Shown here piece after piece: positions 1-5,876 of a stretch of 12,044 nucleotides of DNA (position 1 is the stretch's first letter; each line of letters opens with the position of its first letter). The translations under genes were made by a program, and so were the position numbers. This DNA comes from Acidobacteriota bacterium (GTDB taxonomy: Bacteria > Acidobacteriota > Thermoanaerobaculia > Gp7-AA8). The notes under the pieces are model-generated. The model made no database searches. It was given only the letters and a program-made list of their open reading frames with translations, and was not told the DNA's origin. The stretch spans positions 1 through 12,044 of the forward strand of contig QHVY01000152.1 of NCBI GenBank assembly GCA_003223695.1. Reading direction: 5' to 3'.

Positions 1-1
1 C

Positions 2-1585
2 GACGATTCCGCCACCTCGCCGCGCTTCATCGAGACGCTTCCGAAGATCGGGTACCGCTTCCTCGCATCAGAGACGCCGCAGCAAATGGTCGTTCCTGCG
101 CCGCGGCGAATCCGCTTCGTGCCGGTCCTTGCAATTGCGCTCGCGCTGCTCGCAATCGTGTCCGCCGTTGTCGTTCTCTGGCCGCGGCCGAGGACGATCC
201 GTTCACTCGCGGTGCTTCCGCTCGACGATCTTTCCGGCGACCCGTCGCAGGCGTATTTCGCCGACGGAATGACCGACGAGCTGATCACCGCGATTGCGCA
301 GATCGGAGAGCTTCGGGTCATCTCCCGCACCTCGGTCATGCACTACAAGTCGACTCGGAAGACCGCTCCGGAGATCGCCAGGGAACTGGCCGTCGACGCG
401 GTGCTGGAAGGTTCCGTCCTGCGGGTCGGAAACCGCGTGCGCATCTCCGCACAGCTCATCGATGCGCAACGCGACAAACACTTGTGGGCCCGGATGTATG
501 AGGACGACGCGAAGGACGTCCTTCGACTGCAGGACACTGTCGCGCGCGATGTCGCGGAACGGATCCGGCTGAAACTCATGCCGCACGAAGCGGCGCGTCT
601 ACAACGTGCCCGGGCCGTGAATCCACAGGCGTATGAGGCATACCTCGCGGCCCGGTACCACTGGGACAGGCGTGACTTCCTCGGGACCGCGAAAGCATTA
701 CAGGCGTACCGGCAAGCAATTGTCCTCGATCCGTCGTACGCGCCGGCTTACGCCGGAATTGCTCAGTGCTACATTGTCATGACGTACCTCGGTGAGATCC
801 GCGGCACGGACGCGTGGCCCCTGGTGATGGACGCTGTCAAGAAGGCGCTGGCGATCGATCCCGATCTGGCCGAAGCGCACACGGCGCTCGCCGTCGCGAA
901 GATGAACTACGAGCACGACTGGGCCGGTGCGGAGAGCGAGTTCCGTCGCGCGATCGCACTCAATCCGAATTCGGTGACGGCTCGCATATGGTACGGAGCA
1001 CTGTTGGCTCGTGTGGGTCGGCACGACGAATCGTTTGCGCAACAGCGGGTGGCACTCCGCCTTGACCCGCTGTCGATCGTCACGCGCTACAACTGGGCGC
1101 AGCGTCTCTGGCGCACTCGCCGGTTTGACCAAGCCGCTGCCGAGTTGAATCATGAGATCGACCTCGATCCAAACTACGCCAGCGCACACTGGACTCTCGG
1201 GCTCATTTACGTTCATCAGAACAAGCTCTCTGTGGCGATCGCTGAGCTCCACAAAGCTGAGGAGTTGAAACCGGGTCCGACAGTCAACGCTGGCCTCGGT
1301 TACGCATACGCACTTTCCGGTGACACGGGGCGCGCCAGGAGCATTCTTCAGGAGCTGTTGAAAGAAAAGTCACGTTACGTCGATCCCTGGGCTGTGGCGC
1401 TCGTGTACACCGGATTGGGCGATCGAGATCAGGCGTTCGCCTGGCTGGAGAAAGCCAACGAGGATCGCGATTCCCTCGTGACCATGCTGAACGCGCAACC
1501 GGAGTTCGACACTCTCCGTGACGATCCGCGGTTCAACGCGCTGCTGCAGCGCATCGGCTTGCCGGTGTCGCGCGACTCTCATTGA
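2..1585 (+). CDS. CadC-like regulator: wHTH remnant, TM helix, TolB/FlgO-like domain, TPR repeats (5' truncated)
   Basis: The reading frame is open from base 2, so the gene begins left of the window. The first visible residues (SPRFIETLPKIGYRFLA) match the end of an OmpR/PhoB-type winged-helix DNA-binding domain; the ATG at 86 is therefore internal, not the start. In visible numbering (527 aa), a basic patch and one hydrophobic helix at about 39-60 (VPVLAIALALLAIVSAVVVL) form a CadC-type single membrane span. Residues 66-195 resemble the TolB-like/FlgO domain (SLAVLPLDDLSGD, YFADGMTDELITAIAQ, DAVLEGSV). From about 205 to 515 there are TPR-like repeats with recurring A..LDP/A..IDP signatures. 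The expected role is a membrane-anchored transcription factor with periplasmic or protein-binding TPRs; the stimulus is unknown. It is the only gene of its transcription unit visible and ends within a hairpin terminator. Confidence 0.88.
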   Translation, partial: DDSATSPRFIETLPKIGYRFLASETPQQMVVPAPRRIRFVPVLAIALALLAIVSAVVVLWPRPRTIRSLAVLPLDDLSGDPSQAYFADGMTDELITAIAQIGELRVISRTSVMHYKSTRKTAPEIARELAVDAVLEGSVLRVGNRVRISAQLIDAQRDKHLWARMYEDDAKDVLRLQDTVARDVAERIRLKLMPHEAARLQRARAVNPQAYEAYLAARYHWDRRDFLGTAKALQAYRQAIVLDPSYAPAYAGIAQCYIVMTYLGEIRGTDAWPLVMDAVKKALAIDPDLAEAHTALAVAKMNYEHDWAGAESEFRRAIALNPNSVTARIWYGALLARVGRHDESFAQQRVALRLDPLSIVTRYNWAQRLWRTRRFDQAAAELNHEIDLDPNYASAHWTLGLIYVHQNKLSVAIAELHKAEELKPGPTVNAGLGYAYALSGDTGRARSILQELLKEKSRYVDPWAVALVYTGLGDRDQAFAWLEKANEDRDSLVTMLNAQPEFDTLRDDPRFNALLQRIGLPVSRDSH

Positions 1586-1600
1586 GAGTCGCGCGATTTT
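1568..1600 (+). terminator. Rho-independent terminator overlapping the regulator stop codon
   Basis: A perfect 13-bp stem (1568-1580, TCGCGCGACTCTC, pairing with 1584-1596) has a 3-nt loop (ATT) and is followed by TTTT (1597-1600). The TGA stop of the plus-strand gene (1583-1585) lies in the loop and the first bases of the second arm. The gene converges with the minus-strand gene ending at 1603. On the minus strand the hairpin is not followed by a T run, so it looks directional for the plus gene. Confidence 0.85.
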
Positions 1601-1602
1601 GC

Positions 1603-2838
1603 TCACCGCAATTGAAAACCGCGAGGGAGGCGTGGTCGCCGGAATTTCGTTGCAAACAGATGTTGGGCGATGACCTTGCCTAAGTCCTGACCCACTTTGA
1701 CTGACTGCGGGTAGTGAAATCCAGCATAGATGCGCGCCCAATACACCTCGTCGGCCAGGTCGCGCGTGTCTTCGAAAACGTGCGTGTGGATCCCGTCCTT
1801 GAACGCGCGGCTGTCCACCACGATGTGCACGGCGCGCGTGCCGAAATAGTCGTCGAGCAACGTCGTGATCGCGCCGGTGACGGAGCCATGCGCCGCCGGG
1901 TACTCAGGATGATTCGGTGTCACGCCGAGAGGTGTCCACGAGGGATCGGCGATCAGATTCTCATTGCCGCCGCCGGCGCGAATCGCCGTCACAGGCCGCC
2001 AGAACGCATAAGTGTATTTTGCGTTGTAGACGCCGATGGCCCCATCAGCAAATCCGGTCCAGAGGAGCGCCAGCAAGCGGCTCGACTCCAATACGTCGAG
2101 TTGGTAGTACGTCGCGAGATTTGTGAACACGCGTGCATATTGCTGCGCCGTGTTCTCGGTCCAGAAAAGTCCGATCTCAGTCTGCGCTGCCGTGCGCGCA
2201 GTGCTGTCGACGCGGCCGAGCTCGCGCACGACGTTGTAGTCCGATATCCATTGATCACTCGTAAGGGCCAGTGGTGGGTCCGGCAGAAACTGCGATGCGC
2301 TGTTCATTGTGAACGGCCGCATCACACCAAGCCACGGGGTCTGCGGCGGAGTGGGCGAGGTCGGCTGCCAGACTCCCGGACCGCTGCCAGGAACAAACGG
2401 GACATTCGCTTCGAGACCATCGTTCGCGCGTGCTTCGATGAGCGCGGCGGCAGCTGCTTCACCGACATCGACGCCGGCGTCTTTGGCCCAATCGGAATCG
2501 GTGATCTTCGTCAGTGAATCTTGCAATGCCGAGTCGAGGATCGTCTGCTGAGCCGGAAAGTAATGAACCGCCGCCGCAGCTTCTGATGCGCCGGCCGGAC
2601 CGGGCTCCGCATAGTAGAACGGCTGGTATTGCTGCCGAATCGAGTTCACGGCGTCGTACGTCGCGATCGCGGAATACGCGAACCAGACACCGATTGCACC
2701 GCCGCTTTTTCCGCCGCGGGCGATGATCGTCTGCGACGCGATGGTGTTCCAGTCGGTGACGGCGTTTTGCGCCATCGCCGACGCGGAAACGAACAGAACA
2801 GTGAGTAGGAATGATGCGGAACGGATACGAAAAATCAT
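1603..2838 (-). CDS. Secreted vanadium-dependent haloperoxidase / PAP2-family protein
   Basis: 411 aa. The N-terminus has a basic start, a hydrophobic core and a likely signal-peptidase site after ASAMA (about residue 23), so export is expected. Vanadium chloroperoxidase/acid phosphatase superfamily motifs are in order. K274 and R281 (KYTYAFWRP) are 7 apart, as in the family. PEYPAAHGSVTGA at 311-323 carries the probable acid-base H317. R369 and H375 (ARIYAGFHYP) are 6 apart, and H375 would be the vanadate-ligand or phosphohistidine residue. The usual Ser-Gly before the central His is Ala-Ala here. It may oxidise halides with peroxide or be a phosphatase; the sequence cannot decide. The ATG at 2838 is preceded by AGGAGG (plus 2844-2849) at good spacing, which fixes the start. 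It converges with the upstream regulator gene. Confidence 0.85.
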   Translation of the reverse strand: MIFRIRSASFLLTVLFVSASAMAQNAVTDWNTIASQTIIARGGKSGGAIGVWFAYSAIATYDAVNSIRQQYQPFYYAEPGPAGASEAAAAVHYFPAQQTILDSALQDSLTKITDSDWAKDAGVDVGEAAAAALIEARANDGLEANVPFVPGSGPGVWQPTSPTPPQTPWLGVMRPFTMNSASQFLPDPPLALTSDQWISDYNVVRELGRVDSTARTAAQTEIGLFWTENTAQQYARVFTNLATYYQLDVLESSRLLALLWTGFADGAIGVYNAKYTYAFWRPVTAIRAGGGNENLIADPSWTPLGVTPNHPEYPAAHGSVTGAITTLLDDYFGTRAVHIVVDSRAFKDGIHTHVFEDTRDLADEVYWARIYAGFHYPQSVKVGQDLGKVIAQHLFATKFRRPRLPRGFQLR

Positions 2839-3013
2839 GGCTCCCTCCTTTTGATGCGCTCACGATGGGAGGGATTCGGCCGACCGGCAATGCACCGGGA
2901 TGTCGTTTGTGTGTTCCCGCGCAACCCGAGCGTTGGCCGCGAGTTAGGGTGCGATGTCCCCCACGGAGCGCTCAGGGAAACCAAGAGTCGCCGCGGCCAG
3001 GAGCCACAAGCAC
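2839..3013. other. Intergenic region with a degenerate attC-like box
   Basis: No convincing gene. Apart from the Shine-Dalgarno of the haloperoxidase-like gene, the only notable element is CGCGAGTTAGGG at 2938-2949. It resembles the right box of the site at 3014-3107 (GGCGAGTTAGGC) but has G instead of a pyrimidine at the last position of GTTRRRY. It may be the remnant of another cassette boundary. No paired left box is visible. Confidence 0.3.
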
Positions 3014-3107
3014 GCCGAAACGATCGCCTCAGCGCCGTAGCATTCAGGGGCGCGGCAGCGCCGGGCCACGCAGCGGGCGGCGTCGGTTGCTGCGCGGCGA
3101 GTTAGGC
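3014..3107 (-). repeat. attC-like recombination site following the small membrane-protein cassette
   Basis: Read on the minus strand this starts with GCCTAAC (3107-3101, fits RYYYAAC) and ends with GTTTCGGC (3021-3014), a degenerate GTTRRRY box that keeps GTT. Arms pair as attC sites do: 3101-3107 with 3014-3021 (imperfect), 3096-3099 GGCG with 3025-3028 CGCC, and 3089-3092 GCTG with 3030-3033 CAGC, with small unpaired spacers between. The 94-bp length is in the attC range. The loop segment 3050-3068 is 18/19 identical to 5147-5165 in the second site. It lies downstream of the minus-strand gene 3180-3533, the normal cassette order. Confidence 0.6.
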
Positions 3108-3179
3108 GGCAGCTTCTCGCCCCGGTCTCCAGACCTGGAGATCAACGTGTTCAGAGTTGGTGCAGACACGGCAGAACGG

Positions 3180-3533
3180 CTAGCGTGGCCAGAGTCGCCG
3201 CGAAGATGCTCGTCGCGAACCATGCAACTGAAAGAATGCGGACAGGTCGTGGAACACGGAGTGCGGCAACAAATCTTCGCCGAACCGGGCTGACAACGGC
3301 GACGGCGAGAAGAGCGACAACGTTGAAAACCCTGCGGCGACCATTCCCCACCAGACCGACCCGATAGTCAAAGAACCCCATGTCACTGGCAAGTCAACGA
3401 CGATGAGAATCCAGCAAGTAATCTCTCCGCAAAGCCATGGCCCTGCATGTCTGCTGGTTCCGATTTCGAATACCCAGAATCCAACATGCGCGAGGATGCC
3501 AATCGTCACGAACGCAGTTTGAAGTTTTTTCAC
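3180..3533 (-). CDS. Small membrane protein in a cassette-like unit (hypothetical)
   Basis: 117 aa from a GTG start (MKKLQTAFVTIGILAHVGFW). Hydrophobic segments at about 6-23, 40-58 and 62-78 suggest three membrane spans; residues after about 95 are polar and arginine-rich. I do not recognise the family. The start lies 16 bp downstream (minus sense) of a GTTAGGC box at 3550-3556, and the stop is about 70 bp before the attC-like site at 3107, which is integron cassette geometry. There is no clear Shine-Dalgarno. A second frame (down to 3151) encodes a hydrophobic stretch, ILSVAWFATSIFAATLATLAVL, opposite the polar tail, so a frameshift near the C-terminus is possible and the true end may be 3151. 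Confidence 0.55.
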   Translation of the reverse strand: MKKLQTAFVTIGILAHVGFWVFEIGTSRHAGPWLCGEITCWILIVVDLPVTWGSLTIGSVWWGMVAAGFSTLSLFSPSPLSARFGEDLLPHSVFHDLSAFFQLHGSRRASSRRLWPR

Positions 3534-3549
3534 TCGTCGTTTGCTGTCC

Positions 3550-3569
3550 GCCTAACGGATCTTGGTTTC
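3550..3569 (-). repeat. attC-like site, left half (interrupted by the IS)
   Basis: Begins GCCTAAC (3550-3556; GTTAGGC on the minus strand), followed by GGTT at 3564-3567. The IS separates this half from its partner 5089-5203. Once the halves are joined, 3550-3556 pairs with 5197-5203 and GGTT pairs with AACC at 5190-5193. In minus-strand sense it is the end of the attC belonging to the VanZ-like cassette and the beginning of the small membrane-protein cassette. The exact junction is uncertain by a few bases. Confidence 0.65.
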
Positions 3570-3576
3570 AGATGAG

Positions 3577-3587
3577 ATGAGAAGGCC
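3577..3587 (+). repeat. IS left subterminal inverted repeat
   Basis: ATGAGAAGGCC, an exact reverse complement of 5075-5085. It is preceded by GATGAG, giving a local ATGAG duplication. It lies about 7 bp inside the inferred left end. Confidence 0.75.
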
Positions 3588-3661
3588 AACCTCCCGACGC
3601 AGTCGCATCAAAATGCGCTGCAACGATCAACGTGCTCGAGGCACAAGAAAGGAGATTGGCC

Positions 3662-4771
3662 ATGGCGAAGTCTATCAGCAGAAAAAGAACGCAGCGAAGT
3701 GAAACGTTGGGGACGTGGTGGGATCGTGTGAGCACCATCGGAATCGATCTGAGCGACCGCTCGAGTCAGTGCTGCGCCATCGATGATGAGGCGGCGATCG
3801 TCGCTGAGTTTCGTCTGGGCACCGACGCCGCGAGCTTCGAGAAGACCTTTGGCGGTGTCGGACGAAAAACGATTGCCATCGAGACCGGTGCGCACTCGCC
3901 GTGGGTGAGCCGGTTACTCGAATCGCTTGGCCATGAAGTGATCGTGGCGAACTCTCGAAAGCTGCGATTCATCTACGAAAACCGGCGCAAAGACGACCGC
4001 GTGGATGCCCGATCGCTCGCGCGAGTGGCACGGATGGATCGACAGCTGCTCGAGGAGATCCGCCATCGCAGCGAGCACTCGCAAGTCGATCTCGAGCTGC
4101 TTCGAGCCCGTGACGTGCTGGTAACGACGCGAACGCGTCTGGCGAATCACATACGCGGTGTGGTGAAGTCGTTTGGCAAGCGTCTTCCGACATGCGGCCC
4201 CGCTGCGTTGCCTCGCAAGGCGACAGCAGCGATGCCGACGATGCTCGAGGCAGCGCTGAGGCCGCTGCTCGATGTGATCGAAAGCCTCTCTCGTCAGATC
4301 GGCGAGTACGATCGCGCTATCGAACATCTCGCAACAGTCGAGCACCCGGACGTTGCGACGCTCCGCCAGGTATCAGGCGTGGGCGCCCTCACCGGACTGG
4401 CTTTCATGCTCACCGTCGATGATCCGCATCGATTCCGGCACAGCCGCAGCATCGGAGCCTGGCTCGGCCTCGTGCCGGCAAAAGACGACTCAGGAGAACG
4501 CCGGCCGCAGATGCCCATCAGCAAAGAGGGAGACCATTACTGCCGCCGACTGTTAGTCGGATCCGCACAATACATTCTCGGGCCATTCGGTCCCGATTGC
4601 GATCTACGCCGACACGGGCTGGCAATTGCCGCTCGCGGAGGGAAAAACAGCAAGAAGCGAGCGGTGGTCGCTGTTGCTCGCAAACTCGCCGTGCTGTTGC
4701 ACCGCCTCTGGGTGACTCGCGGCATGTACGAGCCTCTCTACAACACTCTTCGCCGCCAGATTGCCGCGTAG
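3662..4771 (+). CDS. IS110/IS1111-family DEDD transposase (RNA-guided recombinase)
   Basis: 369 aa from ATG 3662, which has AAAGGAG 8 bases upstream; the in-frame GTG at 3632 lacks such a site. The N-terminal RuvC-like domain shows the DEDD acidic set: D29 (IGIDLSD), E74 (IAIETGAHSP), and D112 and D115 (DDRVDARSLAR). A helical linker covers about 130-225. The C-terminal transposase domain carries VSGVGALTGLAF (237-248), WLGLVPAKDDSGER (267-280) and RRLLVGSAQYILGPFG (295-310). S301 is the likely catalytic serine of the IS110 class. The length is normal and the frame is intact, so the protein may be active. In this family the enzyme uses a non-coding RNA from its own element to pair donor and target DNA. 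Here the candidate RNA region lies downstream (4772-5074), and the target is an attC-like hairpin. Confidence 0.95.
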   Translation: MAKSISRKRTQRSETLGTWWDRVSTIGIDLSDRSSQCCAIDDEAAIVAEFRLGTDAASFEKTFGGVGRKTIAIETGAHSPWVSRLLESLGHEVIVANSRKLRFIYENRRKDDRVDARSLARVARMDRQLLEEIRHRSEHSQVDLELLRARDVLVTTRTRLANHIRGVVKSFGKRLPTCGPAALPRKATAAMPTMLEAALRPLLDVIESLSRQIGEYDRAIEHLATVEHPDVATLRQVSGVGALTGLAFMLTVDDPHRFRHSRSIGAWLGLVPAKDDSGERRPQMPISKEGDHYCRRLLVGSAQYILGPFGPDCDLRRHGLAIAARGGKNSKKRAVVAVARKLAVLLHRLWVTRGMYEPLYNTLRRQIAA

Positions 4772-5074
4772 CGAAACAACGAGAACGAAAAACGAGCAGC
4801 AAAGGAGAAAAACAGCAACGATTCCGTTCCTGTCGATGCCCTGTCCGGCCGACTGCGACGCGCCGCTTGGAGCGCGGCGATTTCACCGCAACAATCTGCC
4901 GCGAAAACCGGGTTTCAGATTGCAGCGGCCGCTCAGGGACGGACCTCAGCATGCACCGAGCCCACGACTGAGCTCATGAAGAGTGCGAATGGAAGCCTGG
5001 TCACGACGGAAGACGAATCCGAGATAAGAAAAACAACTGCAGTGCGAAGCCGCTGCCGCGGCTTGACTTCAACC
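4772..5074 (+). ncRNA. Candidate bridge/seek RNA region of the IS
   Basis: 303 bp between the transposase stop and the right inverted repeat, with no convincing gene. Structured segments: CGCCGC 4861-4866 pairing with GCGGCG 4874-4879, and AAGCCGC 5047-5053 pairing with GCGGCTT 5058-5064 around a TGCC loop. Two words match the insertion flanks. GGTTTCAGAT at 4911-4920 is identical to the left junction 3564-3573. CGCGCCGCTT at 4859-4868 is the exact reverse complement of the right junction 5088-5097. One same-sense and one antisense word is the pattern of left and right target guides in IS110-family RNAs. RNA ends and folding are not determined, so the whole interval is given. Confidence 0.55.
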
Positions 5075-5085
5075 GGCCTTCTCAT
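5075..5085 (-). repeat. IS right subterminal inverted repeat
   Basis: GGCCTTCTCAT, the exact reverse complement of 3577-3587. It is followed by GGA and then the attC-like flank AGCGGCGCGG; the inferred element end is after 5088. Confidence 0.75.
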
Positions 5086-5088
5086 GGA

Positions 5089-5203
5089 AGCGGCGCGGTG
5101 CCTCCGCGTGCCGAAGCCGAGACCTGAGAAGTTTACGATGACCGAGGCGCGGGAGCGCCGGGCCATCGAACGGCACCGCGTCCGCTGCTAACCGGAGTTA
5201 GGC
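5089..5203 (-). repeat. attC-like site, right half (interrupted by the IS)
   Basis: Ends with GTTAGGC (5197-5203), which on the minus strand is GCCTAAC, the start of the attC following the VanZ-like gene. It contains most of the hairpin: AGCGG 5089-5093 pairs with CCGCT 5182-5186, and CGCGGTGCC 5094-5102 pairs with GGCACCGCG 5172-5180, leaving T5181 as a single extrahelical base, a hallmark of attC. AACC 5190-5193 pairs with GGTT in the left half at 3564-3567. The restored site would be about 135 bp, near the upper end for attC. The loop segment 5147-5165 is shared with the other site (18/19). Confidence 0.7.
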
Positions 5204-5229
5204 CGCGCGTTCCAGCATGAATTGCGCGT

Positions 5230-5682
5230 TCAGACTGGCGGGGGTGGTACTGCTTTCGCGTCACGCCTTCGCCAGAGCGTGGCGATAACTGCGCCGATCA
5301 GCGCGCCGACGACGTCGGGCATCAGATCGGTGGCTCGGCAATAACCCGTCCCGGTTGCGCCTTCCTCGAGTTCAATGAGGATGCCGACAGCGATTGTCGC
5401 TATCGCCGCGATGAGTAGTGCATAACGATTGCGCCGAAATTGGACCCACGTCATCAGAAAGAACGCGCCCCATAGGGTAATGTGCTTGTACTTCATGAGC
5501 GAATTGAGAGCTAGGTCGAACGTAAACCGTATTTCGCACGGGGGTCGGTGGAGGTGAAAACCGGTGCGCGCCGGGATCCACACAAACGCGAGGATCACGA
5601 AAATCGTATAAGCCCATCGCGCGCCGCGCAGAGCGAAAACAAACAGAACGAGCCAAGCGACGATGCCGATTGCTAGAAGCAT
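5230..5682 (-). CDS. VanZ-like small membrane protein in a cassette-like unit
   Basis: 150 aa, ATG start at 5682. Hydrophobic helices at about 2-19, 24-40, 66-80, 88-105 and 121-137. The C-terminal pattern GILIELEE (100-107), then CRATDLMPDVVGALIGAVIA (115-134), is the VanZ-like signature (acidic residue, then D-x(3)-D/N-x(2)-GALIG). VanZ-family proteins are small membrane proteins linked to low-level teicoplanin resistance in one case but mostly of unknown function; no glycopeptide-resistance genes are nearby. The start is about 80 bp after a GTTAGGC box (minus sense, 5769-5763) and the stop is 26 bp before the next GCCTAAC (5203), so it fits a single-gene integron cassette. No strong Shine-Dalgarno is visible. 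Confidence 0.75.
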   Translation of the reverse strand: MLLAIGIVAWLVLFVFALRGARWAYTIFVILAFVWIPARTGFHLHRPPCEIRFTFDLALNSLMKYKHITLWGAFFLMTWVQFRRNRYALLIAAIATIAVGILIELEEGATGTGYCRATDLMPDVVGALIGAVIATLWRRRDAKAVPPPPV

Positions 5683-5762
5683 TTGTGCGATTCACTCAGC
5701 GGCGGCGACTGGTGTTCGTTCAACGTTGCAGTCTGGCAATCGATCTCACGACGTTGTCGTCG

Positions 5763-5769
5763 GCCTAAC
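5763..5769 (-). other. Unpaired attC-type box at the upstream edge of the VanZ cassette
   Basis: GCCTAAC on plus (GTTAGGC on minus), fitting the recombination box of an attC or attI end. A second RYYYAAC word (ATCTAAC, 5834-5840) lies 71 bp further right in the same orientation. No partner box or clear stem was found in 5770-5876, and no integrase gene follows. It may be the remnant of another attC or of an attI. Nothing else is recognised between 5770 and 5876. Confidence 0.4.
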
Positions 5770-5876
5770 ACCAAATTATGCGGCAATCAATCGATCCTCC
5801 CGTAGATCATCCAGATCACATGTGGTGAGAACGATCTAACAGCCGATCGGTTCGACTCGATCTACTAATGATCCTT

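Larger units (their letters stand above)
3570..5088 (+). mobile_element. IS110-family insertion sequence, IS1111-type architecture, inserted in an attC-like site
   Basis: About 1.52 kb, with one DEDD transposase gene close to the left end and about 300 bp of non-coding DNA on the right. A perfect 11-bp inverted repeat, ATGAGAAGGCC at 3577-3587 and GGCCTTCTCAT at 5075-5085, lies a few bases inside each end. Subterminal repeats and a 3' non-coding region are known features of the IS1111 group. The ends are inferred: placing them at 3570 and 5088 leaves AG at both junctions (3570-3571 and 5089-5090) as a possible core dinucleotide, and rebuilds the best attC stem from the flanks. The alternative limits 3572-5090 are equivalent. 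There is no obvious target duplication beyond the 2 bp, as expected for IS110. Confidence 0.75.

Noticed and set aside
86..88. ATG at 86 as the start of the first gene
   Set aside because: The in-frame upstream sequence encodes the end of a winged-helix domain, so the gene starts before the window.
1714..2517. 267-aa plus-strand frame opposite the haloperoxidase-like gene
   Set aside because: Shadow of a gene with a signal peptide, Shine-Dalgarno and catalytic motifs on the minus strand.
2811..3293. 160-aa plus-strand frame and a nested 84-aa frame
   Set aside because: Arginine/serine/proline-rich shadow composition, antisense to the haloperoxidase start, the attC-like site and the cassette gene.
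4976..5191. 71-aa plus-strand frame
   Set aside because: It crosses the IS right inverted repeat and the attC-like half-site, has no family resemblance, and is better explained by non-coding DNA.
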